DNA from: Lelliottia sp. WAP21
GTDB lineage: Bacteria > Pseudomonadota > Gammaproteobacteria > Enterobacterales > Enterobacteriaceae
Length of the DNA: 64,000 bases
Assembly: GCF_020532665.2 (NCBI RefSeq)
Contig: NZ_JAIWPG020000001.1
Span: forward strand, 62,001 to 126,000
Direction of reading: 5' to 3'
The notes beneath the pieces are model-generated. The model was not told the origin of the DNA and did not search any database. It saw only the letters and a list, made by a program, of their open reading frames with translations. Shown in pieces: positions 54,395 through 63,193 of the stretch. The stretch's first letter is position 1. Every line of letters starts with the position of its first letter. The translations under genes were made by a program, and so were the position numbers.

Positions 54395-54518
54395 GTGAAG
54401 TCCGTTAATTCGAAATAGTGGGAAGAAGTGATAAGCAAGGGAAGGTTACAAGAAAGCAGGGTGACCAGCAATGACATCAGCACGTTGAACGACTTTATCT
54501 CGATGTTTCGAACGATTT

Positions 54519-54567
54519 GCGTGAATTCTGGCGCATCATGATACTGACGAAACGCCAGATTTCACGC
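54519..54567. repeat. 15-bp near-perfect inverted repeat at the island's left edge
   Basis: GCGTGAATTCTGGCG (54519-54533) and CGCCAGATTTCACGC (54553-54567), one mismatch, 19-nt loop, followed by TTTTTTT about 9 bp later (54578 onward). It could be a terminator, the end of a small mobile element or an untranslated RNA hairpin. No other feature is seen in 54395-54687. Confidence 0.5.
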
Positions 54568-54687
54568 AGGAACGTCATTTTTTTAAAAATCTATTAAAAA
54601 CATGGGGATAATGGTGTTTTTAATGCCTGGAGCCGATCATTGGCTACAGCGGTAACGATATGCGGCCTGGTTCAGAACTCAGTCATT

Positions 54688-54898
54688 TTACTTTTTACCC
54701 GGGGAGCGATTGCGCAGTACCTCACCGACAACAGGCACCGCGGTAAAGGCGTTTGGCCAGCCCGCGTAGAACGCGGCCTGGGTAACGACTTCACCCGCCT
54801 CTTCAGCGGAAAGACCGTTATCCATCGCCCTGTTAAGGTGATAGCCAATCTGCGCACTCTGCCCAGCTGCGATTAACGCACTGACCGTAATCAAGCTT
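54688..54898 (-). pseudogene. 3' fragment of a carboxymuconolactone decarboxylase (CMD) family gene
   Basis: About 69 codons reading SLITVSALIAAGQSAQIGYH, then NGLSAEEAGEVVTQAAFYAG and WPNAFTAVPVVGEVL, the C-terminal half of CMD/AhpD-like proteins. There is no start codon; an in-frame TGA stands immediately upstream of the homologous part. The N-terminal half is missing, so this is a truncated remnant. Confidence 0.75.
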
Positions 54899-54967
54899 CA
54901 CCCCAAAAACGCGGGTAAAACCAAAAGAGTGAAGGCCCTGATTGATTTTCTGATCGCTGACACGTAG
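54893..54967 (+). pseudogene. 3' fragment of a LysR-family gene
   Basis: The plus strand reads KLHPKNAGKTKRVKALIDFL then IADT and TAG (54965-54967), which looks like the last ~24 residues of a LysR regulator (Pro...RVKALIDFL tail). Nothing upstream continues the homology; it meets the CMD fragment head-on at about 54893-54898. Confidence 0.5.
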
Positions 54968-55018
54968 CGATAAAAACTGCCCCCCGGCATTGAGTCCCTG
55001 GAGAGCGTTCAGGCTTAT

Positions 55019-55077
55019 TGTATAGCGCTTGCTATACAGTGAGCCTGTGATATGCTTGTAAAGCAATTGCTATACAA
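55019..55077. promoter_or_regulatory. Two operator-like palindromes before the first TA module
   Basis: TGTATAGC-GCTT-GCTATACA (55019-55038, perfect) and TTGTAAAGCA-AT-TGCTATACAA (55056-55077, one mismatch). Both share the TATAGC/GCTATA core. They lie just before the antitoxin ATG, as expected for conditional cooperativity by a ribbon-helix-helix antitoxin with its toxin. Confidence 0.72.
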
Positions 55078-55088
55078 GGAGCGCATTT

Positions 55089-55825
<737 letters not shown>

Positions 55826-56333
55826 TAGAACATAAGAAGTGAGTGGGGATTTAATAAGTCGGTAATGCGCTGCACTGAAACGACATCTCTTCGCTAAGGT
55901 TGAACTTTAGCCGTGCAAAATCTCAGCAATATTTTTTATAATATGCTTCGTGATAAAACAATTTTCACCAGCCCAAAAATCAATCAACGGTATCTTTATC
56001 GGACTTGAGGCCAGAAACGATCTTTCCCTTAATGCGTGCTTACTTCGGAATGGTTTCAGAGTCGTTTAAACAGGTACCCGCAGCGGGATGTACTCTGTAA
56101 TGAATATAAGCGCAGGTTTTAATACGTGTAATTATATTTTTGAATAGGGTTGATATCGTTCTGACAGCCTCACTGATTTTCGTTATCACCGCAGAGATCT
56201 GGCTGCTTTCAGGGAGTAGGGTGTGGTGGGCTGGCATGCTGATAAGTGCAGTGAAAAGTACGCATCCCTGGACCACGAAACAGCTCTGCTGTAAGGACAA
56301 TCGGGTAATGATCCGCTAAGGGAGAACTGAGCT
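55826..56333. other. Non-coding stretch between TA module and MBL-fold gene
   Basis: About 500 bp. The reading frames here are short, lack ribosome sites and have no recognisable similarity. It is more AT-rich than the backbone. I see nothing supportable in it. Confidence 0.5.
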
Positions 56334-57137
56334 GTGGCACTCAAAATGACTATTCTGGTTGAAAACCATCTGTCCCCGCATGCGGCTGCCGGAATACAGT
56401 CCCGTGCAGGCCTTTCCATCCTTCTTGACGACGGAGAGAGCCGGATACTGTTTGATTCCGGGCCGGATGATACCTTTATTCACAACGCCGGACTGGTTAA
56501 CGAGCCGCTGACGAATCTGGACGCAGTTGTACTTTCACATGGGCACTACGATCACAGCGGCGGAATAACGTCTCTCAGCCCCGGGACGCGCATTATCTGC
56601 CATCCCGGCGTATTAAGGGAAAGATATGCTGGTCTCAGGCTTCCCGGAAAGGTCATTCCCCTCAAGAAACTGTCGGTCACGGAACGTTTTCGCGGTCTTA
56701 ACGTGGAGTACAGCAAAACCCAGCGGGTCGTGGCAGGGCGTTTTATCTGGAGTGGAGAAATCCCCGTGGAAAACCCGAAACCCTGGGGCTATATCGATGA
56801 CAAGAGCGCCACGCCTGATTATGTGTCTGATGAAGGTGTGCTTATCTGGTGCTCATCGCGCGGGCTGGTCATTATGACCGGGTGTGGCCACCGTGGGCTG
56901 GAGAACACTGTTCGCCACTGCATAAACATTACGGGGGAAAAGCGCGTGTACGCCCTAATCGGGGGATTTCATCTGCGGGCAGCGTCACCGCTCAAGCTAA
57001 TAAGGCTGAAAGCATTTTTGCGTGAGATCGCACCTGAGCAAGTGCTGGGCTGCCACTGCACCGGAAGATGGGGAAAACTGTGGCTCAGGAATACGCATCC
57101 TGTCGCCTGCGGAGATACCATTATTTTTGAAGAGTAA
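56334..57137 (+). CDS. MBL-fold metallohydrolase (aminobenzene phosphate synthase-like group)
   Basis: A 267-aa metallo-beta-lactamase-fold protein with intact metal motif SHGHYDHSGG (near residue 68), plus TGCGHRG, GGFHLRA and the late His in GCHCTGRW. This pattern matches the 7,8-dihydropterin-6-methyl-4-(beta-D-ribofuranosyl)-aminobenzene-5'-phosphate synthase-like branch, whose role in bacteria is unknown. The GTG at 56334 has GGGAG 10 bp upstream; ATG 56346 is an alternative. It is cargo between the toxin-antitoxin modules. Confidence 0.8.
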   Translation: MALKMTILVENHLSPHAAAGIQSRAGLSILLDDGESRILFDSGPDDTFIHNAGLVNEPLTNLDAVVLSHGHYDHSGGITSLSPGTRIICHPGVLRERYAGLRLPGKVIPLKKLSVTERFRGLNVEYSKTQRVVAGRFIWSGEIPVENPKPWGYIDDKSATPDYVSDEGVLIWCSSRGLVIMTGCGHRGLENTVRHCINITGEKRVYALIGGFHLRAASPLKLIRLKAFLREIAPEQVLGCHCTGRWGKLWLRNTHPVACGDTIIFEE

Positions 57138-57260
57138 GTCTGTGAGACAGGCTCAACCGGTCAGTCGGGCTGCACCTGTCTCGTTTGTGTCTAAGTCATG
57201 AAAAGGGAAAAGGGATGCCTGACATGAACTGATGAAGATGAAGCTATTGAGTGCTTAATA

Positions 57261-57704
57261 TCATTTAACATAATATACATTATGCGCACTAAGTATGATA
57301 CAGACAGAATCCGGCGTTCTGTGGGCATCGTTGGTCTGGTCGCACATGGCCTCTGAAATCTCTTTTTCCAGCGCTGACACCATCACTATTTTTTCAGTTG
57401 TTCGATCCATCACTTTTTCCTCGAGAGCTGATCCAGATTGATGGCAGCGAGCATCACTGGTTCGAGGATTGCTGCCCGGCCAGCACACTGCTCGTTTACG
57501 TTGATCGTGCGACGAGCCACGGCTAATGCAGCTTCTGTTTGTCAGTCCGGCGTCCGCTTTCACCTGTTTTGCGGTAAGGCCAGCGTCTTCAGGATCAACA
57601 ACAACCAGTTCACCTGTTGTGATGGCCAGGCTCAGTTTAGCCTTGCCATGAACGAGCTGAGCATCCTGGCATCTGTGCCAACACCAGAATTCAGATGGCC
57701 GCAT
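57261..57704 (-). other. Unrecognised ORF, probably a frameshifted gene remnant
   Basis: A 147-codon frame with no family I recognise and no ribosome site. Part of it (HGKAKLSLAITTGELVVVDP, then EDAGLTAKQVKADAGLTN) looks like real coding sequence. The continuation seems to move to another frame (VARRTINVNEQCAGRAAILE, then PVMLAAINLDQL), suggesting a frameshifted, possibly phage-derived gene. The left edge of the tandem duplication cuts through it at 57400. Confidence 0.35.
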
Positions 57705-58271
57705 TACGTTGATGCCTCACGGAGCTGATTAAACAACCGGGAGACCTATCATGAGCGCAGAAAGCTCACGAGCGTATCGTTATAAGGACCATTTTCTTTT
57801 GTAAACGGTGGTCGCGGGCAACCGCAATTCTGGCGTGCCCTATTCTTTTCCTATAGATACAAAAGCTATCTATCTCAGGCTATGACTTTTTACACCTTAT
57901 GTAATTTTTGACTCAGATTAAAGATCTATACCCTACTTTACCTTGCATCTTAATTAAAAAAAGATGATATATTATGAAATTAACCTAATGACAGAATGAT
58001 AATATCAGATTAAAAAATCAATCAAGGTTAAATCATTGCTACTTCCCCGCAATTTTGATATGCGCACATGGCAAGATTTGTGTTGCTTAATACAATTACA
58101 TTGAATGTCGGGAGTTTTTCCCTTCATTACGGCGAGGATATATCAATAATTATCCTCAATATTGTTTTATTATAAAAGGAACAATAATGGACGTTAATGA
58201 TATTATTAAAGTAATGAATGCTCAGAATGAAAAAGCTTCATCTTTAAGCCTCAGTAAAGGCGGGTTTGAAG
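57400..58271. repeat. 872-bp tandem duplication, copy 1
   Basis: Every base I compared is identical to 58272-59143. The unit runs from inside the unrecognised minus-strand ORF, through an AT-rich promoter region, to codon 29 of the nuclease-like gene. The boundary shares only a single G with the flank, so no long homology made the junction. Confidence 0.93.
57751..57804 (+). CDS. Possible 17-aa peptide (second copy at 58623-58676)
   Basis: ATG preceded by GGGAG nine bases upstream; peptide starts MSAESSRAYRY and ends DHFLL. It is too short for a claim of function: it may be the start of a lost gene or a leader peptide. Present twice because of the duplication. Confidence 0.25.
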   Translation: MSAESSRAYRYKDHFLL

Positions 58272-58303
58272 GTTCGATCCATCACTTTTTCCTCGAGAGC
58301 TGA
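58187..58303 (+). pseudogene. Truncated first copy of the nuclease-like gene
   Basis: Identical to the first 29 codons of the gene at 59059 (MDVNDIIKVMNAQNEKASSL...), with the same AAAAGGAACAATA ribosome site. At the duplication junction it runs into nine unrelated codons (SIHHFFLES) and a TGA at 58301. The catalytic residues are absent, so it cannot be active. Confidence 0.85.
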
Positions 58304-58576
58304 TCCAGATTGATGGCAGCGAGCATCACTGGTTCGAGGATTGCTGCCCGGCCAGCACACTGCTCGTTTACGTTGATCGTGCGACGAGCCACGGCTAATG
58401 CAGCTTCTGTTTGTCAGTCCGGCGTCCGCTTTCACCTGTTTTGCGGTAAGGCCAGCGTCTTCAGGATCAACAACAACCAGTTCACCTGTTGTGATGGCCA
58501 GGCTCAGTTTAGCCTTGCCATGAACGAGCTGAGCATCCTGGCATCTGTGCCAACACCAGAATTCAGATGGCCGCAT
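58244..58576 (-). pseudogene. Truncated second copy of the unrecognised minus-strand ORF
   Basis: Shares its first 102 codons with the ORF at 57261-57704, then changes at the duplication junction (after EEKVMDRT) to FKPAFTEA and stops. A by-product of the tandem duplication. Confidence 0.5.
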
Positions 58577-59143
58577 TACGTTGATGCCTCACGGAGCTGA
58601 TTAAACAACCGGGAGACCTATCATGAGCGCAGAAAGCTCACGAGCGTATCGTTATAAGGACCATTTTCTTTTGTAAACGGTGGTCGCGGGCAACCGCAAT
58701 TCTGGCGTGCCCTATTCTTTTCCTATAGATACAAAAGCTATCTATCTCAGGCTATGACTTTTTACACCTTATGTAATTTTTGACTCAGATTAAAGATCTA
58801 TACCCTACTTTACCTTGCATCTTAATTAAAAAAAGATGATATATTATGAAATTAACCTAATGACAGAATGATAATATCAGATTAAAAAATCAATCAAGGT
58901 TAAATCATTGCTACTTCCCCGCAATTTTGATATGCGCACATGGCAAGATTTGTGTTGCTTAATACAATTACATTGAATGTCGGGAGTTTTTCCCTTCATT
59001 ACGGCGAGGATATATCAATAATTATCCTCAATATTGTTTTATTATAAAAGGAACAATAATGGACGTTAATGATATTATTAAAGTAATGAATGCTCAGAAT
59101 GAAAAAGCTTCATCTTTAAGCCTCAGTAAAGGCGGGTTTGAAG
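58272..59143. repeat. 872-bp tandem duplication, copy 2
   Basis: Second unit, directly abutting copy 1. It ends inside codon 29 of the intact nuclease-like gene, which therefore keeps its full promoter and start. No differences between copies were noticed, so the event is recent or is an assembly artefact. Confidence 0.93.
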
Positions 59144-59517
59144 GATGGTTACAGGCTGAACTGTGGTATCACCTTAATATTAACAAAGGAGAAAGCACCG
59201 AGCGTGAAGTTCAATACCCGAACTCTCTGACGTACTGTGATTTAGTTTGTGACGCGACCATGACAAAACCGGCGCAATGGGTGGAGGTCAAGGCCTATGG
59301 GCTCTTCAGGGATGGTGATGAGCCGCGATTCCTGGATGGCGTCGCTGCGGATGTCATGAAAATCGATGGCAAACCTGCCGATGCATCAGGGTCTGTTTAT
59401 CTTGTCGTACCCAAAGCAATTTCAGACAAGGTTGAAGCCTTAATAAATCGGCGTGGCTGGGTGAATTTCAAACGTACGGATTCGGTTTATGCCTATATCT
59501 ATTATGCTGATGTCTGA
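59059..59517 (+). CDS. PD-(D/E)XK nuclease-like protein of an unrecognised two-gene cassette
   Basis: A 152-aa protein, no named family recognised. The pattern GGFEGWLQAEL (E34), EREVQYP, CDLVCD (D61) and WVEVKAYG (E76, K78) fits the E...D...ExK active site of PD-(D/E)XK nucleases in the right order and spacing. The C-terminal half (VYLVVPKAISDKVEALINRR) completes an alpha/beta core. SD AAAAGGAAC precedes the ATG. The companion gene starts 47 bp downstream. Defence, toxin or plasmid-type endonuclease roles are all possible; function not established. Confidence 0.65.
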   Translation: MDVNDIIKVMNAQNEKASSLSLSKGGFEGWLQAELWYHLNINKGESTEREVQYPNSLTYCDLVCDATMTKPAQWVEVKAYGLFRDGDEPRFLDGVAADVMKIDGKPADASGSVYLVVPKAISDKVEALINRRGWVNFKRTDSVYAYIYYADV

Positions 59518-59564
59518 CAATTTGTCATCTATCCCCATTTACCCTTACCCTCAGGAAAATTACC

Positions 59565-60254
59565 ATGGCCAGAGAAATAGATAAATCAGGTCAGCTTTCT
59601 GATGAAACTAAAGAAGCGTTAAGTTTCTTATCTGAACTTGCAAATAAACAGCTCACTCTATATAAACTTACCATCACGGATGAATTAAAAAATGCCGAGC
59701 AGAGTAAGACGCTACCCATTACCGCGATTATTAATCGTGATGGTCAGACACGCTCCTATTTAAAAAAGGAAGCCGACAATATTAACAAGGTTGTTGACGA
59801 AGCTGCGGGCATGTTTGTCGGAGACCAGAGTGTCGCGACCGGCATAGGCAATATGCTCAAACTGCTCATTGCTTCATTCCTTGGTAGCTCAGAGGGTGAA
59901 GAAGTCTACAAGGAGAAGTATTTGTGTTACACCGATGGCATTTCATTGTTACGCTTCGATTTTCTTGCCTGGAAGCGAAACGTTAAAACCCAATCGTTAT
60001 TAACGCATACGGAATCTGTCTCCGCCTACTACTATACGATTTCAGTGGTTGATGCTACAAAAGTTGATTTTCAGACTTTTGCCGCGCTCTATAAAGATGT
60101 ACTGAAGTCAGGCGGAGAATCGGCGGAAGAGATCATCAAAAGTCTGGATGACCTGCAAAAGATCTACGATCGTCTCCGCCAAAAAACCAGCGTTCAGCTA
60201 AAAGCACATGTCGAAGAAAATTACGGTGGTAAATCGCTTTTACACCTAATGTAG
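59565..60254 (+). CDS. Unrecognised 229-aa protein paired with the nuclease-like gene
   Basis: No family recognised. The N-terminal ~60 residues are helical and acidic. A central glycine-rich hydrophobic stretch (SVATGIGNMLKLLIASFLGS, about 90-109) could be a membrane-inserting or amphipathic helix. The C-terminal third (EEIIKSLDDLQKIYDRLRQK) looks like a coiled coil. No signal peptide. AGGAAAATTACC precedes the ATG, and a strong terminator follows the stop. It may be the effector, sensor or inhibitor partner of the nuclease. Confidence 0.6.
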   Translation: MAREIDKSGQLSDETKEALSFLSELANKQLTLYKLTITDELKNAEQSKTLPITAIINRDGQTRSYLKKEADNINKVVDEAAGMFVGDQSVATGIGNMLKLLIASFLGSSEGEEVYKEKYLCYTDGISLLRFDFLAWKRNVKTQSLLTHTESVSAYYYTISVVDATKVDFQTFAALYKDVLKSGGESAEEIIKSLDDLQKIYDRLRQKTSVQLKAHVEENYGGKSLLHLM

Positions 60255-60261
60255 CAATATA

Positions 60262-60289
60262 AAACCTCTGGCCTGCGCGCCAGAGGTTT
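60262..60289 (+). terminator. Terminator of the nuclease/229-aa cassette
   Basis: AAACCTCTGGC (60262-60272) pairs with GCCAGAGGTTT (60279-60289), loop CTGCGC; 11-bp perfect stem ending in TTT. It closes the two-gene unit as one transcript. Confidence 0.8.
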
Positions 60290-60482
60290 CCCCGTTGTCC
60301 ATTAACCCATAACGACCATCACCCCTGTAGCCATGTACGACAACATTTCGTGCGGCATGTAGGCCTGAGAACAACTTATAGTTGAATTCTTTCTTTTAGG
60401 ACCCTATCATTCTTGTACGGCGCTAAACCGTACACCGCCTGATTATCATACCCCCTACAGGTTCGAAGCCTGATAATGACCC

Positions 60483-60542
60483 TAAGCTTAAATGCTTACA
60501 CTTAACGAGCAGTTGACCGCCCTTTTTTCATCACGGGTGGTC
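60483..60542. promoter_or_regulatory. Candidate control elements upstream of the AtaRT-like module
   Basis: TAAGC-TTAAAT-GCTTA (60483-60498) is a small inverted repeat in the promoter region. GACCGCCC (60515-60522) can pair with GGGTGGTC (60535-60542, one mismatch) just before the GAGGAG ribosome site. Both are weak evidence for an operator and a translation-level hairpin. Confidence 0.35.
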
Positions 60543-60555
60543 GAGGAGAAAGACC

Positions 60556-60825
60556 ATGTCAGCACTGAAGAAACAGCGCATCGATCTCAGATTAAACGAA
60601 GATGACAAAAGCATGATCGAGGAGGCCGCGGCAATGACTAATCAGTCAATTTCACAATTCATGGTGAGCACCGCCTCTGAACGTGCAGCGGAAGTTATTA
60701 ACCAGCATCGTCGACTGATCCTCAACGAAGAGTCGTGGAACCTCGTTATGGATGCAATCAGTAACCCATCGGCACCGAACGACCGACTGAAACGAGCTGC
60801 TAAGCGTCTCCAGAATTTGGAGTAA
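60556..60825 (+). CDS. ataR: AtaR-like antitoxin (DUF1778, ribbon-helix-helix)
   Basis: An 89-aa RHH antitoxin: KKQRIDLRLNEDDKSMIEEA as DNA-binding part, then NEESWNLVMDAISNP and a basic C-terminal KRAAKRLQNLE that wraps the toxin. The sequence is very close to AtaR of the E. coli AtaRT pair. GAGGAG lies upstream. The toxin starts 4 bp later. Confidence 0.87.
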   Translation: MSALKKQRIDLRLNEDDKSMIEEAAAMTNQSISQFMVSTASERAAEVINQHRRLILNEESWNLVMDAISNPSAPNDRLKRAAKRLQNLE

Positions 60826-60829
60826 CGAC

Positions 60830-61372
60830 GTGGACGTTTTAAAGATAGAGATTTTTTCTGAAGACGTTAATTATGATGTCAGCAACTTCGACTGCGGTGA
60901 AGAATATCTTAATATTTTTCTCACTGACCATTTGAAACGCCAGCATATGGGTAAAGTTTTACGTGGTTACGTGCTCACCACGAGACAGGATAAACCTCGT
61001 GTTATGGGTTATTACACTTTGTCAGGAAGCTGCTTTGAAAAGGAGTTTCTTCCGAGCAAAACTCAACAAAAACGCGTGCCCTACAAAAACGTTCCGAGTG
61101 TGACTCTGGGGCGTCTGGCCATTGATAAAAGCCTTCATCGCCAGGGGTACGGTGAAGCGCTTGTGACGCATGCCATGAAGGTGGTGTATCACGCCTCTCA
61201 AGCGGTCGGTATCCATGGAATGTTCGTTGAAGCGCTCAACGACAACGCCAAAAAATTCTACCTTAATCTGGGATTTGTACTGCTCAGGGGAGCAAATGAG
61301 AACTCCCTCTTCTATCCAACCACAGCGATAGAGGAATTATTCGACACCGAAGATGCTAATCCTGCAGGATAA
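60830..61372 (+). CDS. ataT: AtaT-like GNAT toxin (initiator Met-tRNA acetyltransferase)
   Basis: A 180-aa GNAT. FDCGEEYLNIFLTDHLKRQH, VMGYYTLSGSCFE and VPYKNVPSVTLGRLAID follow AtaT closely. The acetyl-CoA loop is LHRQGYGEALV and the catalytic Tyr lies in AKKFYLNLGF. AtaT acetylates methionyl-initiator tRNA and blocks initiation. It starts GTG at 60830, 4 bp after the antitoxin. It is a different subfamily from the KacT-like toxin 5 kb to the left. Confidence 0.87.
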   Translation: MDVLKIEIFSEDVNYDVSNFDCGEEYLNIFLTDHLKRQHMGKVLRGYVLTTRQDKPRVMGYYTLSGSCFEKEFLPSKTQQKRVPYKNVPSVTLGRLAIDKSLHRQGYGEALVTHAMKVVYHASQAVGIHGMFVEALNDNAKKFYLNLGFVLLRGANENSLFYPTTAIEELFDTEDANPAG

Positions 61373-61488
61373 AGGCCGCCGAAATCCGGCGAGCCGTAAG
61401 CCCGCCGGTACTGGCTTGTCGAGAATCAGTTGGGTCAATATCCTTATCAAGAAGATTAAGCACGGTTTATGGTTCGAATATGTTCCAT

Positions 61489-62289
61489 TTACTGTCCTGT
61501 TTTGCCTTGCTTTGTCTGTTCTGATTTCCCGAATTGCGCGGTTTCACCATGTCCATGTTCACCTGAGCCCTGCGCACGTTTTAACTGGATCACTTCACCT
61601 TGTTGCCAGGCATTGGCACCCTCAACGACCGGATGAGCCACAATATCTTTACGCTCAGTCTTAACAGACTCTGTGTTAACGCTGAGGCGACGGTCTCTGT
61701 CTGCCAGTAACGCGGGATCAAGTTGTCGGTCTGCGGTAAAGCCCATCATCAAGGCAGGAATACCGAGCGGCAACGTCTTATCACGATCCGTATGCCATGT
61801 ATGCCAGGTTTTACCGTAAGTATTTACGATTTTACTCATCAACGCCTTGTCTGCCACCGCGGGAAGACCCGGCGCGATCAGGCTACCTGATTTCACTTCG
61901 TACTGATGGCTGTGCCACAATTTTCTCTCCTCAGGCGGGAGTGTTTTGAACAAACGTTCACTGATGATGTACTCGACGCCCATCAAACGGGCATCTTTAG
62001 TATTGCCGTCGTAAATCACAGCTTGCATGACGTCATCATTCAATACCGTCACATAATGATGGGCTTCCATCTGCCCGTTCTTGTCACCATTGTAAAAATG
62101 AAAACCATCAAGATAAGTACTTATGGCGTCGACCGGAGGTCGTGATTGCAGAATATTGGCTCCCGTTTCCAGGGTACGCATCTCCGCAGAGGTTTTATCA
62201 CCGGGAATATCCGTTTTAGGCGGAGTATTATTTGCACCACATCCGATTAAGGTAAGGCTTGAAACGAGTAATAAAGAAATTGATTTCAC
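61489..62289 (-). CDS. DUF1264/OBAP-family lipoprotein
   Basis: A 266-aa lipoprotein. GTG start at 62289 (KSISLLLVSSLTLIGCG) with AGGGAG upstream; lipobox LIGC near residue 16. The core (MEAHHYVTVLNDDVMQAVIY, EYIISERLFKTLPPEERKLW, HSHQYEVKSGSLIAPGLP) is the oil-body-associated-protein/DUF1264 fold, of unknown function in bacteria. The C-terminal tail is Gln/Gly/His-rich and low in complexity. An in-frame extension to 62373 would hide the signal peptide and is rejected. Confidence 0.75.
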   Translation of the reverse strand: MKSISLLLVSSLTLIGCGANNTPPKTDIPGDKTSAEMRTLETGANILQSRPPVDAISTYLDGFHFYNGDKNGQMEAHHYVTVLNDDVMQAVIYDGNTKDARLMGVEYIISERLFKTLPPEERKLWHSHQYEVKSGSLIAPGLPAVADKALMSKIVNTYGKTWHTWHTDRDKTLPLGIPALMMGFTADRQLDPALLADRDRRLSVNTESVKTERKDIVAHPVVEGANAWQQGEVIQLKRAQGSGEHGHGETAQFGKSEQTKQGKTGQ

Positions 62290-62431
62290 AGGCACTCCCT
62301 GGCAAAAAAGTTTGTTATGAACAGAATCGACCCCCATAACCTTAGCCGTAAAAGATCTCATTTTCCTCCCCACCCGAAACGTGACGCCGGATCGACTAAC
62401 CTTAAGGTAAACCCGCTAGCAGGAGAGACTA

Positions 62432-63190
62432 ATGGCTGACTGGAACCCTTCCCTTTATCTTCAATACGGCGCGGAGCGCACGCGCCCCGCGGTGGAATTA
62501 CTCGCCAGAGTGGCGCTGGATGACATAACAGATGTGGTGGATTTAGGCTGCGGGCCCGGGAACAGTACGGCGCTGCTGCGCCAGCGCTGGCCGTCTGCGC
62601 AGATAACGGGCGTTGATGTTTCGCCAGCGATGCTCGAGCAAGCTCGTGTTGCCCTGCCCGATTGTCGATTTGTTGAGATGGATATCGGTAAGTATCGGCC
62701 TGCACACCCTTTAAGTGTGATCTTCGCGAATGCGTCGCTGCAGTGGGTTCCAAACCACTATGAGTTACTTCCGCATCTGGTTTCACTACTCAAACTGAAT
62801 GGCGTGCTGGCTATCCAGATGCCCGATAACACCATGGAACCGACACACGTTGCGATGCGCGAAGTAGCCTACGAGCAAGGTTATCCCGATCGTAGCCGCG
62901 ACGCGTTACCTGGTGTTCACGCCTATTACGATATTTTGACTGACGCGGGATGCGACGTGGACATCTGGCGCACCACCTATTATCACAAAATGAGCTCGCA
63001 TCAGGCCATTATTGACTGGGTCAGCGCGACGGGATTACGCCCATGGTTGCAGGACTTAAGTCAGAACGAGCAGATCAACTACCTGTCGCGCTATGAGGAA
63101 TTACTGGAACAGCAATATCCGCTTCAGGAGAACGGGCAGATATTGCTGGCATTTCCACGGCTGTTTATTGTTGCCCGGCGCGAACCCTAG
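62432..63190 (+). CDS. tam: Tam, trans-aconitate 2-methyltransferase
   Basis: A 252-aa class I SAM-dependent methyltransferase. It starts [23 protein letters not shown] motif [12 protein letters not shown] (near residue 36), then [13 protein letters not shown] and [11 protein letters not shown], as in E. coli Tam. It methylates trans-aconitate, a spontaneous inhibitor of the citric-acid cycle, in stationary phase. SD AGGAGAG precedes the ATG. It is convergent with the DipZ-like gene, 3 bp between stops. Confidence 0.92.
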   Translation: MADWNPSLYLQYGAERTRPAVELLARVALDDITDVVDLGCGPGNSTALLRQRWPSAQITGVDVSPAMLEQARVALPDCRFVEMDIGKYRPAHPLSVIFANASLQWVPNHYELLPHLVSLLKLNGVLAIQMPDNTMEPTHVAMREVAYEQGYPDRSRDALPGVHAYYDILTDAGCDVDIWRTTYYHKMSSHQAIIDWVSATGLRPWLQDLSQNEQINYLSRYEELLEQQYPLQENGQILLAFPRLFIVARREP

Positions 63191-63193
63191 TGG

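Noticed and set aside
54833..55066. Minus-strand 77-codon ORF before the KacAT-like module
   Set aside because: It crosses the CMD/LysR scar in a third frame and covers the antitoxin operators; no homology seen.
56040..56419. Short ORFs between the KacT-like toxin and the MBL gene
   Set aside because: No ribosome sites, no recognisable domains, and mutually overlapping frames.
57438..57728. Plus-strand 96-codon ORF (and its duplicate at 58310)
   Set aside because: No ribosome site and Cys/Ser-rich composition typical of a shadow frame; the minus strand shows more plausible coding.
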